Both the position numbers and the translations under genes were made by a program. A stretch of 64,000 bases of DNA from Panopea generosa. Taxonomy: Eukaryota; Mollusca; Bivalvia; Adapedonta; Hiatellidae. Under the pieces are notes generated by a model. The model ran no database searches. It saw nothing but the letters and a program-made list of their open reading frames with translations, and was not told the DNA's origin. The DNA lies in assembly GCA_029582155.1 (NCBI GenBank), contig CM055895.1, positions 53,597,250 to 53,661,249 on the forward strand. The letters run 5' to 3'. Positions 48,095 through 59,519 of the stretch are shown in pieces; positions within the stretch are counted from its first letter, which is position 1, and each line of letters opens with the position of its first letter.

Positions 48095-48445
48095 AAAAGT
48101 AATGGAGATAAGAATGACATACAGAAGAAAGGGAGATAAGAGCAAGATACAGAAGAAAGGGAGATAAGAGCAAGATATAGAAGAAAGGGAGAGATAAGAG
48201 CAAGATACAGAAGAAAGGGAGATAAGAGCGACATAAGAAAGGGAGATAAGAGCAACATACAGAAGAAAGGGTGTGATATAAAAGTATTACGACTTAAAAG
48301 CAGACGAGAATGAACAACAAAAGTAAGGGAGATAATTGTGAACATGAAAAACGGAAGTAATGGGGATGAGAGCAAAATACAAAAAAAGGGAGATAAGAGC
48401 AAAATACAGAAGAGTGAACGGAGATAATTGTGTGATACAGAAGAG
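48095..48445. repeat. Purine-rich ~28-bp repeat, about 10 copies
   Basis: ACAGAAGAAAGGGAGATAAG followed by AGCAAGAT, with variants. The strand is strongly purine-biased, so the reverse strand gives a long low-complexity open frame that is not a gene. Confidence 0.88.
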
Positions 48446-48929
48446 AAAGGGTGAGACAGCTCCACAAATGGAAGAAGAAGTGAATGTTTACGTCGCTAAA
48501 GGTTATTATATATGGAAGAATTGCATGAAAAATTCTGTGAATTATTCTTTTTGAATTTAAATCATCGAATTTCAAGAAGACATTGAAATAGCAATTCTTT
48601 ATGACATACGGTTATATGAGTATTTTAGTAGTTTTATCAATAAATGGTCATTTTGGGAGGTGTTCAATGAACCAAATAAGAAAGTAAGCATATGGTCCAG
48701 GTCTGACCTAAAGTTGGGTAAATTAGTTATCAGTAAAGCACAAAGAGATTCATTTAAATACTTGGAAAATGTTTAATTAACATTTCCAATTTCCTACATG
48801 GTGCATACTATCAGCATGGGGGTTATAGATTTAATACAAGCAAGTCTTATATATGATAGCATAACCACACATAACTAAATTATGATCAGTCAAATATTGA
48901 ATTTTGGGAGTTCCTATGGTTTCAATTTA

Positions 48930-49500
48930 GCTCACCTGAGCCAAAGGCTCAAGTAGGTTCAGGTGAGTTATTCTCATCACTTTTCAGTCAGTCTTACTTT
49001 TGTCTGTTAATGATTTCTTCAAATGACCTCTCTGGAATTGCAAAAGGTTTTATGTGAAGCATTCTTACATGAAGTTCTCTAAAGTTCATTCAAATCATGA
49101 CCCTGGGGTCAAATTAGTCTCACCCTAGGGGCTTATTTGTTGTTTTTTTTCTTCAAATTTTCAAAAATATACTTCTCTAATTTGCTAGTATGGAGCTTTG
49201 ACATTTCGCATGTAGTGTCACATAATCATTTTCTCTAGGGTTTGTTCAAGCATTGACCCTAGGGTTCAAATTGGTGCTGTCCTACCATAAGAAAATTTCT
49301 TGTCAAGAACTGACCAGTCAATTTTGCTCTTATTAGATATAAATGATCCCCATGAGTAGAGGTTTCATGGTGACCAGGCAGGGGTTAGGGGCCAGTTTCT
49401 AATGAGGGTATTTACAGATTTTTAAGGTTTTTACATAGGAATGCTTTGGGAAAACAGGAGGAAATTTTCCTTTGTTTCATCTAGCCCTTCAATGAGCAAT
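48930..49500 (+). mobile_element. Interspersed repeat with TAGCTCACCTGAGCC end
   Basis: Starts TAGCTCACCTGAGCCAAAGG, then a degenerate repeat of TCAAGTAGGTTCAGGTGAG. The interior shares phrases with the 34768 repeat (ACATAGGAATGCTTTGGGAA compared with TACTATGGGAAAACAGAAAA). Read as a second dispersed mollusc-type element of the same general class. Confidence 0.65.
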
Positions 49501-50713
49501 GGTCCTTTGCCATAATTGTCAAAAATTGCACTTATATACTCTAGCATCAGCATTTTTCATTGGATCTCCACCAAACATTCATAGTACATAATATAACATA
49601 CAATCTCAGACAATTTCTACATGCATAATTTGATTATAATTTGATTTGGCACAGATGCTTGTACCCAGATGAGTGATTTAAATCCATTGTGACTCTCTTC
49701 TTTCATGGTTGATGGCATTGGTCACATTTAAGTGTCAAGTCATTTGAAGTCACACATGCCATTTCATTGGAGAATCATGGGAATCTAGACATTAAGCCCT
49801 AATGGAATCTCTTTTTTACCATCCACATTTTTGATGCTACAGTTATGTTATAAATAACCAAATGAAGTTGATAATGAGTTCAAAATGGTCGAGTCTTAGT
49901 CAATATAAAAAATTTAAAACTGATTTCAGTAAGGTAGATGAAAGAGAGAGTTCGCTAATTAATGGCCTAATTTCATCATTCATTTGCATGCTTACAACAC
50001 ATCAAACCCTGCTCCTCATATCATACAGAAATCTGTAGCATAATAGAAATCATATAAATTCTATTTTATTCACATTGAATATACATGCCTCATATGCAAG
50101 CAAGGTTTTCACCATGAAGAATAAGCAATTTTAATTTCAAAGTCGGTGCACCTTCAGCACTGCTGAACTGCAAACACCGTTTTTTATAAAGGTAAGTAAT
50201 CGTAAAAGTAGAATTCGAAAATCTTGGTTTTGATCATATTATGGCATGCATATCACCTATATTCACCCCTCAGTAAACAGCAACCCTTTCTGCTCATTGA
50301 TCAACTTGTCATACTGTTCTGTCTGGTGATGTGAATTTAAATGTACCATACTTTTAGTGGTATAGCACAGGTAATGGATTTCTTGAATTTTGCCATTTCA
50401 TCTGCAGACGGTCATAGTGGCACACTTTTCCAGACAGTACAAGTTGGTCTAATCATTACCAAGCTCTCCTAATATACAGCTATAGATGCTAGAGCACACA
50501 GTGGTCATTCATTTTACAGTTTTTGCTGTATAGAAGCTTCACCTTTGCAATACATGGAAATAACAAATTTTTATTGCATTAAATTTTAAACTCAACTTGG
50601 CTTGATATACTAATTGCTAACACTGCTTTAGCTGGTTGAAGGAAAATAATCGTGATAATATTGGTGTTGAAAAACATGGGCACCATCATTTACACAGGCC
50701 ACTATTGTTTCAG

Positions 50714-53700
50714 GCCAGTTTGAGACTTCGCTTGACAATTTGGAACGCTTGATACAAACTGACACAGTTAAAGTCGATGAAGCAATCATAGTAGAAACTG
50801 CGACTGTTGTTGAAAGTGGTGCACTTGTTGCACCATTGCCCCCTGTGGAATCTGTTTCCATTGAAGTTGGCTTAGGAGATGTTTATGATGTCAAAACTGT
50901 TGATGGTGAATTAGTCAGTGAAAAACATGTAGAACCATCAGACTTTGAACATTATGATAAACCAGATAAAAGTGCAGATGAGGATAAATCTGGTAGGAAA
51001 TCAGGAAGTGGGAGTAGTTCAAGTTCAGATAGTGAGAGTAAATCTGATGAAGAAACGTATGAAAAAGATAGTAATGACACAAAAAAGCAATTAATTGAAC
51101 AACTTACAAAAGAAAGAGATAGCTCTAGTAAAAGTTCTGATGATGAGGCGAAAGTTTGTGAAATACCAAAAATAGAAATTAATGAAAAAGAAAGTAGTAG
51201 TGGTTCTGAAGATGAGACAACAACAGAAATGAAGGTTGATATAGGAATTGAGGATTCCACAAAAGTTACAATAGATTCAGATAGTAGTAGTAGTAGTAGT
51301 TCAGAAGATGAGGAAAAGGTAAGTGACATTCCAAAACAGAAGTTTGAAATAGATATTCATGACTCCAAAAATGAACAGATGGAAGCAGTTGAAAAAGTTT
51401 CAGAAGGAAAGGATAATAGCAGAAGTAGTTCTGAAGATGAAGCAAAGGTCAGTAAAGTTCGAAAAAAAAAGTTTCAAATAGAAATTGACTCCCAAAATGA
51501 AAAAACGGATATAATTAAGACAGTTTCAGAAGGAAAGGATAGTAGCAGTAGTAGTTCTGAAGATGAAGGTAGACTCCATGAAATACCAGAGATGAAGGTT
51601 GAAGTTAAAGATGATACAAAAATTGAAAATGACTCAAAAGTTGAGAAAGATCTATTAGTGATGAATGTTTTTAAAGCAGAAAGAAAATCGAGTAGTGACA
51701 GTGGTAGCAGTAGTAGTTCAGATGATGAATATTTTGAGACTCTGGCTGAACCTGAAATTAAGAGTGAAACAGATGATACAGTGTCCCGTTATGTTGATAC
51801 TCATTCAGAAACTAGAATTCTGTTGCCTATTGCAAAACCTGAAAATGACATTAAAACAGTTGTAAGTCCAGTAGCAGAACCAGAATTAGATGTAAAAATG
51901 GAATATGCCATTAGAATGGAGTCATCTGATATGTCCACTGACTTGACACCCCTTGACGAGTTTAAGGTTTTAGAATTAAAAGATTCGTCACCTGAGATAT
52001 CTCCAAGAGGTCAATATGTGAGAATGTTTCCAGTACCTGGAATGTCTGACTTAGTAGCTGTTCCAGACAACACTGAAACAGCATCTGAGATTCATGTTGA
52101 AACAGATTATGTGTTATCAAAACCAAATGAACAGTTTGTTAGTGGGTTAAATTTGAAAGACACTGACAGAAAAGACAAAGGTGATAACACAGATAAACCA
52201 AAGAAGGAAATTAAACGCAAGCATGTTACATTTGCAGAAACTGTGAAAGATAATGAGAGACTGACAAGTGATAGTGAAAGTAGTGAGTCGGATAAATGTG
52301 ACTCGATAAGTTCTGAAAGTAGTGATGATGAAACAGAAAATAAATATTGGTTTATCAGAGATGAAGCAAATGTTCTCGACAAAGACAAAGTATCCTCTTC
52401 ATCCAGAAGCGACAGTGATGGTGAAGAAAAGTCTATGAAAGCAAAACAGAACAAAGATTTTGATGTTGATTACGATGCCATTGAAAGAGATGTTATTACC
52501 ACTGATCTTGATGCAGACATAGGGGAGCCTGAAGGAAAGATGGAATCGCCAACATTTATGTCGGAACCAGTCACAATTCCCGATCCACAAACACCCAAAT
52601 TAAGCTACCAAGAAAATCTTTTTAATCTTGACCCAAATGTTGAGTTTATAAGAAAGGTTCCAATTGAGGAGGCCAAAATTAAACTTGATATAGAAAACAA
52701 AGAAAAGGAAACTGATCTTGATGACGATTTTGAATATGAAATAGAAAAGAAAGATGGGTCTTCAACATCATCAAGTGACAGTGAAGATGGTGTCACTTCA
52801 TATGATTTTGGAGTAGCAGAAGGAAGAGAAAAGGAGTCATCATCTGAATCTGACGAAAATTTAAAACAAAATGTTGGGAAGAAAGATAACTCTTCTACAT
52901 CTTCCAGTGACAGTGAAGATGGGGTAACGTCATATGATTTAAGACTTGCCGAAAAATTAAATGATGAAAAATCATCTGTAACTGAGGATGAGAAAGACTT
53001 AGATGATAAGGTTCAGCCAAAACAAGTATATGTTGACACAATAATGGTTGAAACAGCGGTGCAACCGAAGGATTCTTTATCATCCAGTGACTCTGATAAT
53101 GAAAAAGAATATGACATCAAGATTCAGCCAATGGAAACAGACGTTGATCCAATATCGGCTGCTGTACCAAAGGAAAATCAGATTGATATAAGAAAACACT
53201 CATCCTCTTCCTCCAGTGAATCAGATAATGAAAAAGAATCTGATATCAAGGTTCAGCCAAAAGAAACAGATGTTGATGCAATAACGGTGGAAATGATAGC
53301 TGTGCAGCCAAAGGATTCCTCATCATCCAGTGAATCTGATAATGAAAAAGACACTGATAACAAAGTTGAACCAAAAGAAACAGATGTTGATGCAATAATG
53401 GTCGAAACAGTAGTCGTGCAACGGAAGAATTCCTCGTCATCCAGTGAATCTGATAATGAAAAAGAGTCTGATAATATGATTCAGCCAAAAATAAAAGACG
53501 TTGATGCAATTATGGTGGAAACAGTAGTCGCGCAACGGAAGGATTCTTCATCATCCAGTGAATCTGATAATGAAAAAGACACTGATAACAAAGTTGAACC
53601 AAAAGAAACAGATGTTGATGCAATAATGGTCGAAACAGTAGTCGCGCAACGGAAGGATTCCTCATCATCCAGTGAATCTGATAATGAAAAAGACACTGAT

Positions 53701-56700
53701 AACAAAGTTGAACCAAAAGAAACAGATGTTGATGCAATAATGGTCGAAACAGAAGTCGCGCAACGGAAGGATTCCTCATCATCCAGTGAATCTGATAATG
53801 AAAAAGACACTGATAACAAAGTTCAACCAAAAGAAACAGATGTTGATGCAATGTCTGCTGTACCAAAGGATAATCAGATTAAAAAAAGAAAACATTCATC
53901 GTCTTCATCATCATCCTCCAGTGAATCTGATAATGAAAAAGACACTACTGATAAGGTTCGGCAAAAACAGACAGATATTGATGCAATCACGATTGAAACA
54001 GAGGTCACTGAAACAAAAGATTCTTCATCATCCAGTGAATCTGATAATGAAAAAGACACTGATAACAAAGTTAAACCAAAAGAAACAGATGTTGATGCAA
54101 TGTCTGCTGTACCAAAGGATAATCAGATTAAAAAAAGAAAACACTCATCCTCTTCATCATCATCCTCCAGTGAATCTGATAATGAAAAAGACACTACTGA
54201 TAAGGTTCGGCAAAAAGAGACAGATATTGATGCAATCACGATTGAAACAGAGATCACTGAACCAAAAGATTCTTCATCATCCAGTGAATCTGATAATGAA
54301 AAAAACACTGATAACAAAGTTAAACCAAAAGAAACAGATATTGATGCAATAATGGTCCAAAAAGTAGTCGCACAACGGAAGGATTCCTCATCATCCAGTG
54401 AATCTGATAATGAAAAAGACTCTGATAACACAGTTCAACCAAAAGAAGCAGATGTTGATGCAATATCTGCTGTACCAAAGGATAATCATATCGAAAAAAG
54501 AAAATGCTCATCCTCTTCATCATCATCCTCCAATGAATCTGAAAATGAAAACGACACTACTGATAAGGTTCAGCCAAAAGAGACAGATAATGATGATAAA
54601 GTCTCTGATGATAAGGCAAATTTAAAAGATATTGATATTGATGTAAAAGGTATTGAAAAAGAAAAGGATGTTGTACTTAAAGAGACAGATGTAGATGCAG
54701 TTATGATTGAAACGATATCAGCTGTACCTAAGGAAAGTAAAATTGAAAAAAGAAAATACTCATACTCGTCGTCATCCTCTATCGAATCTGATATTGAACA
54801 AGATTCTACTGATAAGGTTCAGCCAAAAGAGACAGATATTGATGCAATCATGATTGAAACAGAAGTCATGAATCCAAAAAGTTACTCATCATCCAGTGAG
54901 TCTGACGATGAAAAATACTCTGATGATAAGGCAAAGTTAAAAGGTAATGATATTGATGTAAAAGATATTGAAAAAGAAAAGGATGTTGTACTGAAAGAGA
55001 CAGATGTAGATGCAGTTATGATTGAAACAATATCAGCTTTACCTAAGGATAGTGAAATTGAAAAAAGGAAACCCACATCCTCAAGTGAATCTGATAATGA
55101 ACAAGATTCTGCTGATAAGGTTCAGCCAAAAGAGACAGATATTGATGCAATCACAATTGAAACAGAAGTGATGAAACCAAGAGATTCCTCATCCAGTGAG
55201 TCTGATGAGAAAAAAAATGAAAAGGCAAAATTAAAAGATACTGACATTGATGTAAAACATATTGAAAAAGAAAAGGATGTTGTACTGAAAGAGACAGATG
55301 TAGATGTAATTATGATTGAAACAATATCAGCTGTACCTGAGGATAGTGAAATTGAAAAAAGGAAATTCCTATCCTCTTCATCGTCATCCTCAAGTGAATC
55401 TGATAATGAACAAGATTCTGCTGATAAGGTTAGGCCAAAAGAGACAAATATTGATGCAATCATGATTGAAACAGAAGCGATGAAACCAAGAGATTCCTCA
55501 TCATCCAGTGAGTCTGACGAGGAAAAAGATGAAAAGGCAAAATTAAAAGATACTGACATTGATGTAAAACATATTGAAAAAGAAAAGGATGGTGTACTGA
55601 AAGAGACAGACGTGGATGCAATTATGATTGAAACCATATCAGCTGTACCCAAGGATAGAGAAATTGAACAAAGGAAACACTCATCCTCTTCTTTATCATC
55701 ATCCTCAAGTGAAACTGATAATGAACACGATTCTGCTGATAAGGTTTGGCCAAAAGAGACGGGTATTGATGCAATCACTATTGAAACAGGCATTGTGAAA
55801 CCAAGAGATTCCTCATCATCAAGTGAATCTGATAATGAAAAAGATGAAAAGGCAAAATTAAAAGATACTGACATTGATGTAAAACATATTGAAAAAGAAA
55901 AGGATGTTGTACTGAAAGAGACAGATGTAGATGCAATTATGATTGAAACCATATCGGCTGTACCCAAGGATAGTGAAATTGAACAAAGAAAATGCTCATC
56001 CTCTTCTTCATCATCAACCAGTGAATCTGATAATGAACAAGATTCTGCTGATAAGGTTCGTCTGATAGAGACAGATATTGATGAAATCACGATTGAAACA
56101 GAAGTCATGAAACCAAAAGATTCCTCATCTTCCAGTGAGTCTGATGATGAAAAATACTCTGATGATAAGGCAAAGTTAAAAGGTACTGATATTGATGTAA
56201 AACATATTGAAAAAGAAAAGGATGTTGTACTGAAAGAGATAGATGTTGATGTAGTTATGATTGACACGATATCTGCTGTTCCAAAAGATAGTAAAATTGA
56301 AAAAAGAAAACGCTCATTCTCTTCTTCTTCTTCTTCTTCATCATCATCAAGTGAATCTGGACAAGAAATATACATGGTTCAGCCAAAAGAGACAGATGTT
56401 GATGCCATAATGATTGAAACTGTAGTTATGCAACCAAAGGAGTCTTCATCATCCAGTGATTCGGATAAAGACGAAGACTCGAAAGATAAGGTTATACCAA
56501 AAGAAACAGAAGTTGATGCAATAATGGTTGAAAATAAAAAGAAAGTGGCACTAAAGGAGACAGGTGTAGATGCAGTTCTTATTGAAACAATATCTACTCT
56601 ACCAAAGGATGCTCAAATTGAAAAAAGAAAACACTCCTCATCTTCATCATCATCCAGTGAATCAGAAAATGAAATGAACCTGGGAGATAACATTCCACCA

Positions 56701-59161
56701 AAACACTCATCATCATCATCCTTCAGTGAATTTAATAATGAAAAAGAATCCAAAGATATAGTAGAATTTAAAGGTACTGATCAGGATATTAAAGTTTTTG
56801 AAAATACGACAGTTCAGTCTACTGTGCTTTCACCATTAAATAAATCAAATACTGATGAAAAGTTACCTGTGGCTACACTCGGGCCAAAGGAAACAGATAT
56901 TGATGCTATTGTGATTGAAACTGTAGTATCAACTAAAGAATTATCACCAGAAAACATTATTTCTGAAGAAAATAAACCATTTAATGCAGTAGAAAGATCA
57001 GAACAATTTGAAATAGTTGAAAGAAGTGTAGAAATAGAACATGGAGGGAGGAAAGAATCAGCATCTTCCAGTTCTAGTGATGATGATCAAATCAATGGTA
57101 AAGAAGGTTTAGATGAAAAGAATGAATGGAAAGAAAGAAAAGTTTCAAATTCTTCCTCCTCTTCATCTTCTGACAATGAAAGTGAAATCAAAACAGAGTC
57201 TCAACATCAGCCAACAGAAACTTACATAATGTCAGTTCAGCATAAACAAAAACAACAAGACACAGTCAAAGATGTTGAAGTTAACACTGGTGTTGGAAAT
57301 GACAGTGAAATGACTGGTTTGACAAGTAAGATTATGACAGATACTCAAATTGAATATAAAACTGTTGATGTCGTTGAGAATATTCCAGAGATTGTTGCAT
57401 ATGATACTACACATACAAATGACGGTGATGAAATGGATATTATTGTTAAAGTTACAGGCCGTACCAGGAAAACATCTTCATCATCCTCATCTAGTGATTC
57501 AGAAAATGAAAAGGACTCGACAGATATGAAAACAGCAATAAGAGAAACTGATGTTGATGCAATTATGGCTAAAGAAAAGAAAGATTCTTCATCGTCACAT
57601 TCAAATGAATCAGACAATGAAAGCAAATTTAATGATAAACACACAGCACATGTAGTAGAGAGATCAGAACAATTTGAGATTCTTGAACAGAAGGAATGTC
57701 TTGAAATAAAAGATGGGAAGAGAAAATACTCTTCATCATCATCCTCAAATTCAAATGATGGAAATCAAAAAATGGAAGAAAGCAAAGATCAGCAAAGAAG
57801 AGATTCCACCTCATCATCATCTTCAGAAAGTGAAAATGAGGAAAAGAAAGAAACATCATACCTGCATCATAAAACTGGCTTGGATACAGTTGAACATGAA
57901 AAGAAACAGCGAGAATTGAAAGCAATTAACATAGGAGAAATGTCTGGTCTTCCTGTTAAAGACAGAGTAGATACAGAAGTTGTAACTGAAACTATTGATG
58001 TTGTTGAGAGCATACCAGAGATGACTGAAACTGATATGAAATTTACAGAAGAAAACACTGAAATGGAAATACTACTTACACGGACCAAGGACGAGAATGT
58101 AAATATTGAAGCAGACAATGAAAAAGCAGACATTCCAGATAATGAAGTATTATGGTCTAGAAAATCATCAACATCAAGTTCTAGCTCATCAGATGATGAT
58201 AAAGAATATGCCATGAATTTGGATCTTGAGAAAGAAACAAATAGGTTTGAATCTTTTGTTGTAAAAGAAGAACCAAAAATATTAGTGGAAAAAAATGTTA
58301 AAACAGATTTTGATACTCCAGCTTCTGTCCAACATACTGTCAGAAAAGAATCATCTTCGTCAATTTCATCTTTTGAAAGTGACACAGAAGAAAGAGATGA
58401 AAACAAAAAGTCAAACTCATCATCATCATCATCATCATCATCATCAGATGAAGGTGATGATAAAGACAGTAAACAAGTTGCACTTGAGACAGACATCGAT
58501 TTTGTCCCAGCTGACACAATTCCTACCACTGATACTGATCTTGAAAAAAGAAAGAAAGATCCAATAGAAACTGACATTGATTCATATCCAGAATATCCTG
58601 CAGGTCCAATGGTTACAGATATAGATACAGTTGAACCAGAATTTGTCACAGAACAGTTTCACAGAACGTACCCTGTTGAAGCCCCAAATGTTGACCAAGG
58701 TGAAGACCACCCGCCTGAAGATGAAGACTACTGCCAGACAACATTGACTGTGATAAGGAGAGTGAAGGTGAAGCAGACCTACGGCAGCAACAAAACTGAA
58801 AGACAGTCCACTACTACTATAGAACAAAATGTTAAACCTGATGAACCAAAAATTGTAGATGTTACACATTTGGAAACTTTACCTTCAAAGAGGCCACGGT
58901 CATCATCTACAAGTTCTAGTGATGATGATCACCCCTCAAAGAAGAGGGAAATGGATGGCAAATATCATTATGGACGAGAAGTAACCCCGCCAAGTAGAGA
59001 ATATGTAGTACTGGAAAGCGTACCACAAATTGACAAAACTAAAACAACAGCGGAAAGGTATATAAAAGAACAACAGTATGTTCCTCAAAAAAGGTCTTCA
59101 ACATCCTCATCTGACTCCGATATGGAAGCTAAGATGTTCAATGTAGAAGAACCAACTGAAG
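50714..59161 (+). CDS. ANK: Giant ankyrin exon (about 2,815 codons)
   Basis: A single open exon of 8,448 nt, phase 1 to phase 1, acceptor ACTATTGTTTCAG, donor GAAG|GTATAA. By analogy with giant ankyrins of vertebrate and fly axons it should produce a long disordered tail linking membrane-bound ankyrin to the axonal cytoskeleton; that role is inferred. Regions: opening GQFETSLDNLERLIQTDTVK; a Ser/acidic part to about 53010 with many SSSSxEDE clusters that suit casein kinase 2; a tandem array (53010-56700) of 38-residue units built on KETDVDAIMVET and DSSSSSESDNEK; two ~115-170-residue related blocks (56989, 57655); and a less repetitive end with YCQTTLTVIRRVKVKQTYGS. Unspliced, the frame stops at 59197-59199. 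The exon alone would add roughly 310 kDa. Confidence 0.96.
50990..53009 (+). other. Giant exon, proximal Ser/acidic region
   Basis: Serine runs followed by Glu/Asp (SSSSSSSEDEEK, SSSSSSDDEYFE) separate basic-hydrophobic phrases such as VSDIPKQKFEIDI and VSKVRKKKFQIEI, which recur loosely with about 55-60 residue spacing. Serines in runs here are mostly AGT/AGC. SDIP at 51322-51333 fits the SxIP class of EB-binding motif. Confidence 0.85.
53010..56700 (+). repeat. Coding tandem array in giant exon
   Basis: Units aligned on KETD start at 53260, 53374, 53488, 53602, 53716 and 53830, an exact 114-bp (38-residue) register. From 53830 two composite units of 249 bp follow (53830, 54079, 54328). From 54679 six copies of a larger unit start at 54679, 54994, 55288, 55600, 55915 and 56233, 294-318 bp each. 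All changes preserve the frame. Neighbouring 114-bp units are nearly identical in DNA, so expansion was recent. Confidence 0.95.
56989..58110 (+). repeat. Older coding duplication in giant exon
   Basis: Two related blocks: VERSEQFEIVER at 56989, a Ser-rich part, MTGLTSK and TVDVVENIPEI (near 57361); and VERSEQFEILEQ at 57655, a Ser-rich part, MSGLPVKDRVDTE and TIDVVESIPEM (near 57991). The order of elements is the same but the DNA is well diverged, so this duplication predates the 114-bp array. Confidence 0.85.
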
Positions 59162-59513
59162 GTATAATTCAAGTTTGCGGCATTGGTTTGCATCTTTGAT
59201 AGTACTCAGTGCTTTTTTCTACTTTTTAAATTTAAAGTGCATCCACTCCTTCAGTGTAGAATTCTAATTGATTCCAAAACTTAAAAATAAGAAATGAAAT
59301 ATTGCAGAAAATGAATTTAAATGTTTTGTAAACTCTGGAGGAGATATCACTTTAGATTGTTGCCTTTAGGCTAGGTGCTTATTCTGTTGACCTGGAAATC
59401 AGGTAGGTTTCTGCATAAACTGCCTCAGAGTTTTTAATTTGTAATGAAATACAAAATACACAATATATTCTTAATTGGCTTTATCATTCACATCTTCAAT
59501 ATATTTGAAAATT

Positions 59514-59519
59514 AATAAA
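59514..59519 (+). promoter_or_regulatory. Possible poly(A) signal after giant exon
   Basis: AATAAA about 315 nt downstream of the stop reached when the giant exon is not spliced (59197-59199). AATAAA hexamers are common by chance in AT-rich introns, so support is weak. Confidence 0.3.

Larger units (their letters stand above)
41272..50713. other. 9.4-kb intron before the giant exon
   Basis: Holds a family A SINE (42513-42774), (CA)n at 45259-45280, a 39-bp repeat (47570-47930), a purine-rich repeat (48095-48445) and a TAGCTCACCTGAGCC repeat (48930-49500). Strong-looking acceptors at 44709 and 45501 lead to frames that I could not support as exons. Confidence 0.65.

Noticed and set aside
50402-50480. 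Acceptor TCATCTGCAG with frame DGHSGTLFQTVQVGL
   Set aside because: No usable donor before the in-frame stop; the giant exon acceptor follows 300 bp later with better support.
50952-58869. Long minus-strand open frames opposite the giant exon (up to ~417 codons at 55122-56375)
   Set aside because: They are antisense shadows: the repeat periods are multiples of three and the Ser/Glu/Asp codons avoid stops on the other strand. They are low-complexity and mirror the sense array.
50740-59199. Giant open frame as a separate intronless gene for a secreted acidic Ser-rich (shell-matrix or phosphophoryn-like) protein
   Set aside because: No start Met with signal peptide; it has a proper acceptor and donor in phase 1, fits the phase of the flanking ankyrin exons, and is followed by a conserved-looking C-terminal ankyrin exon.
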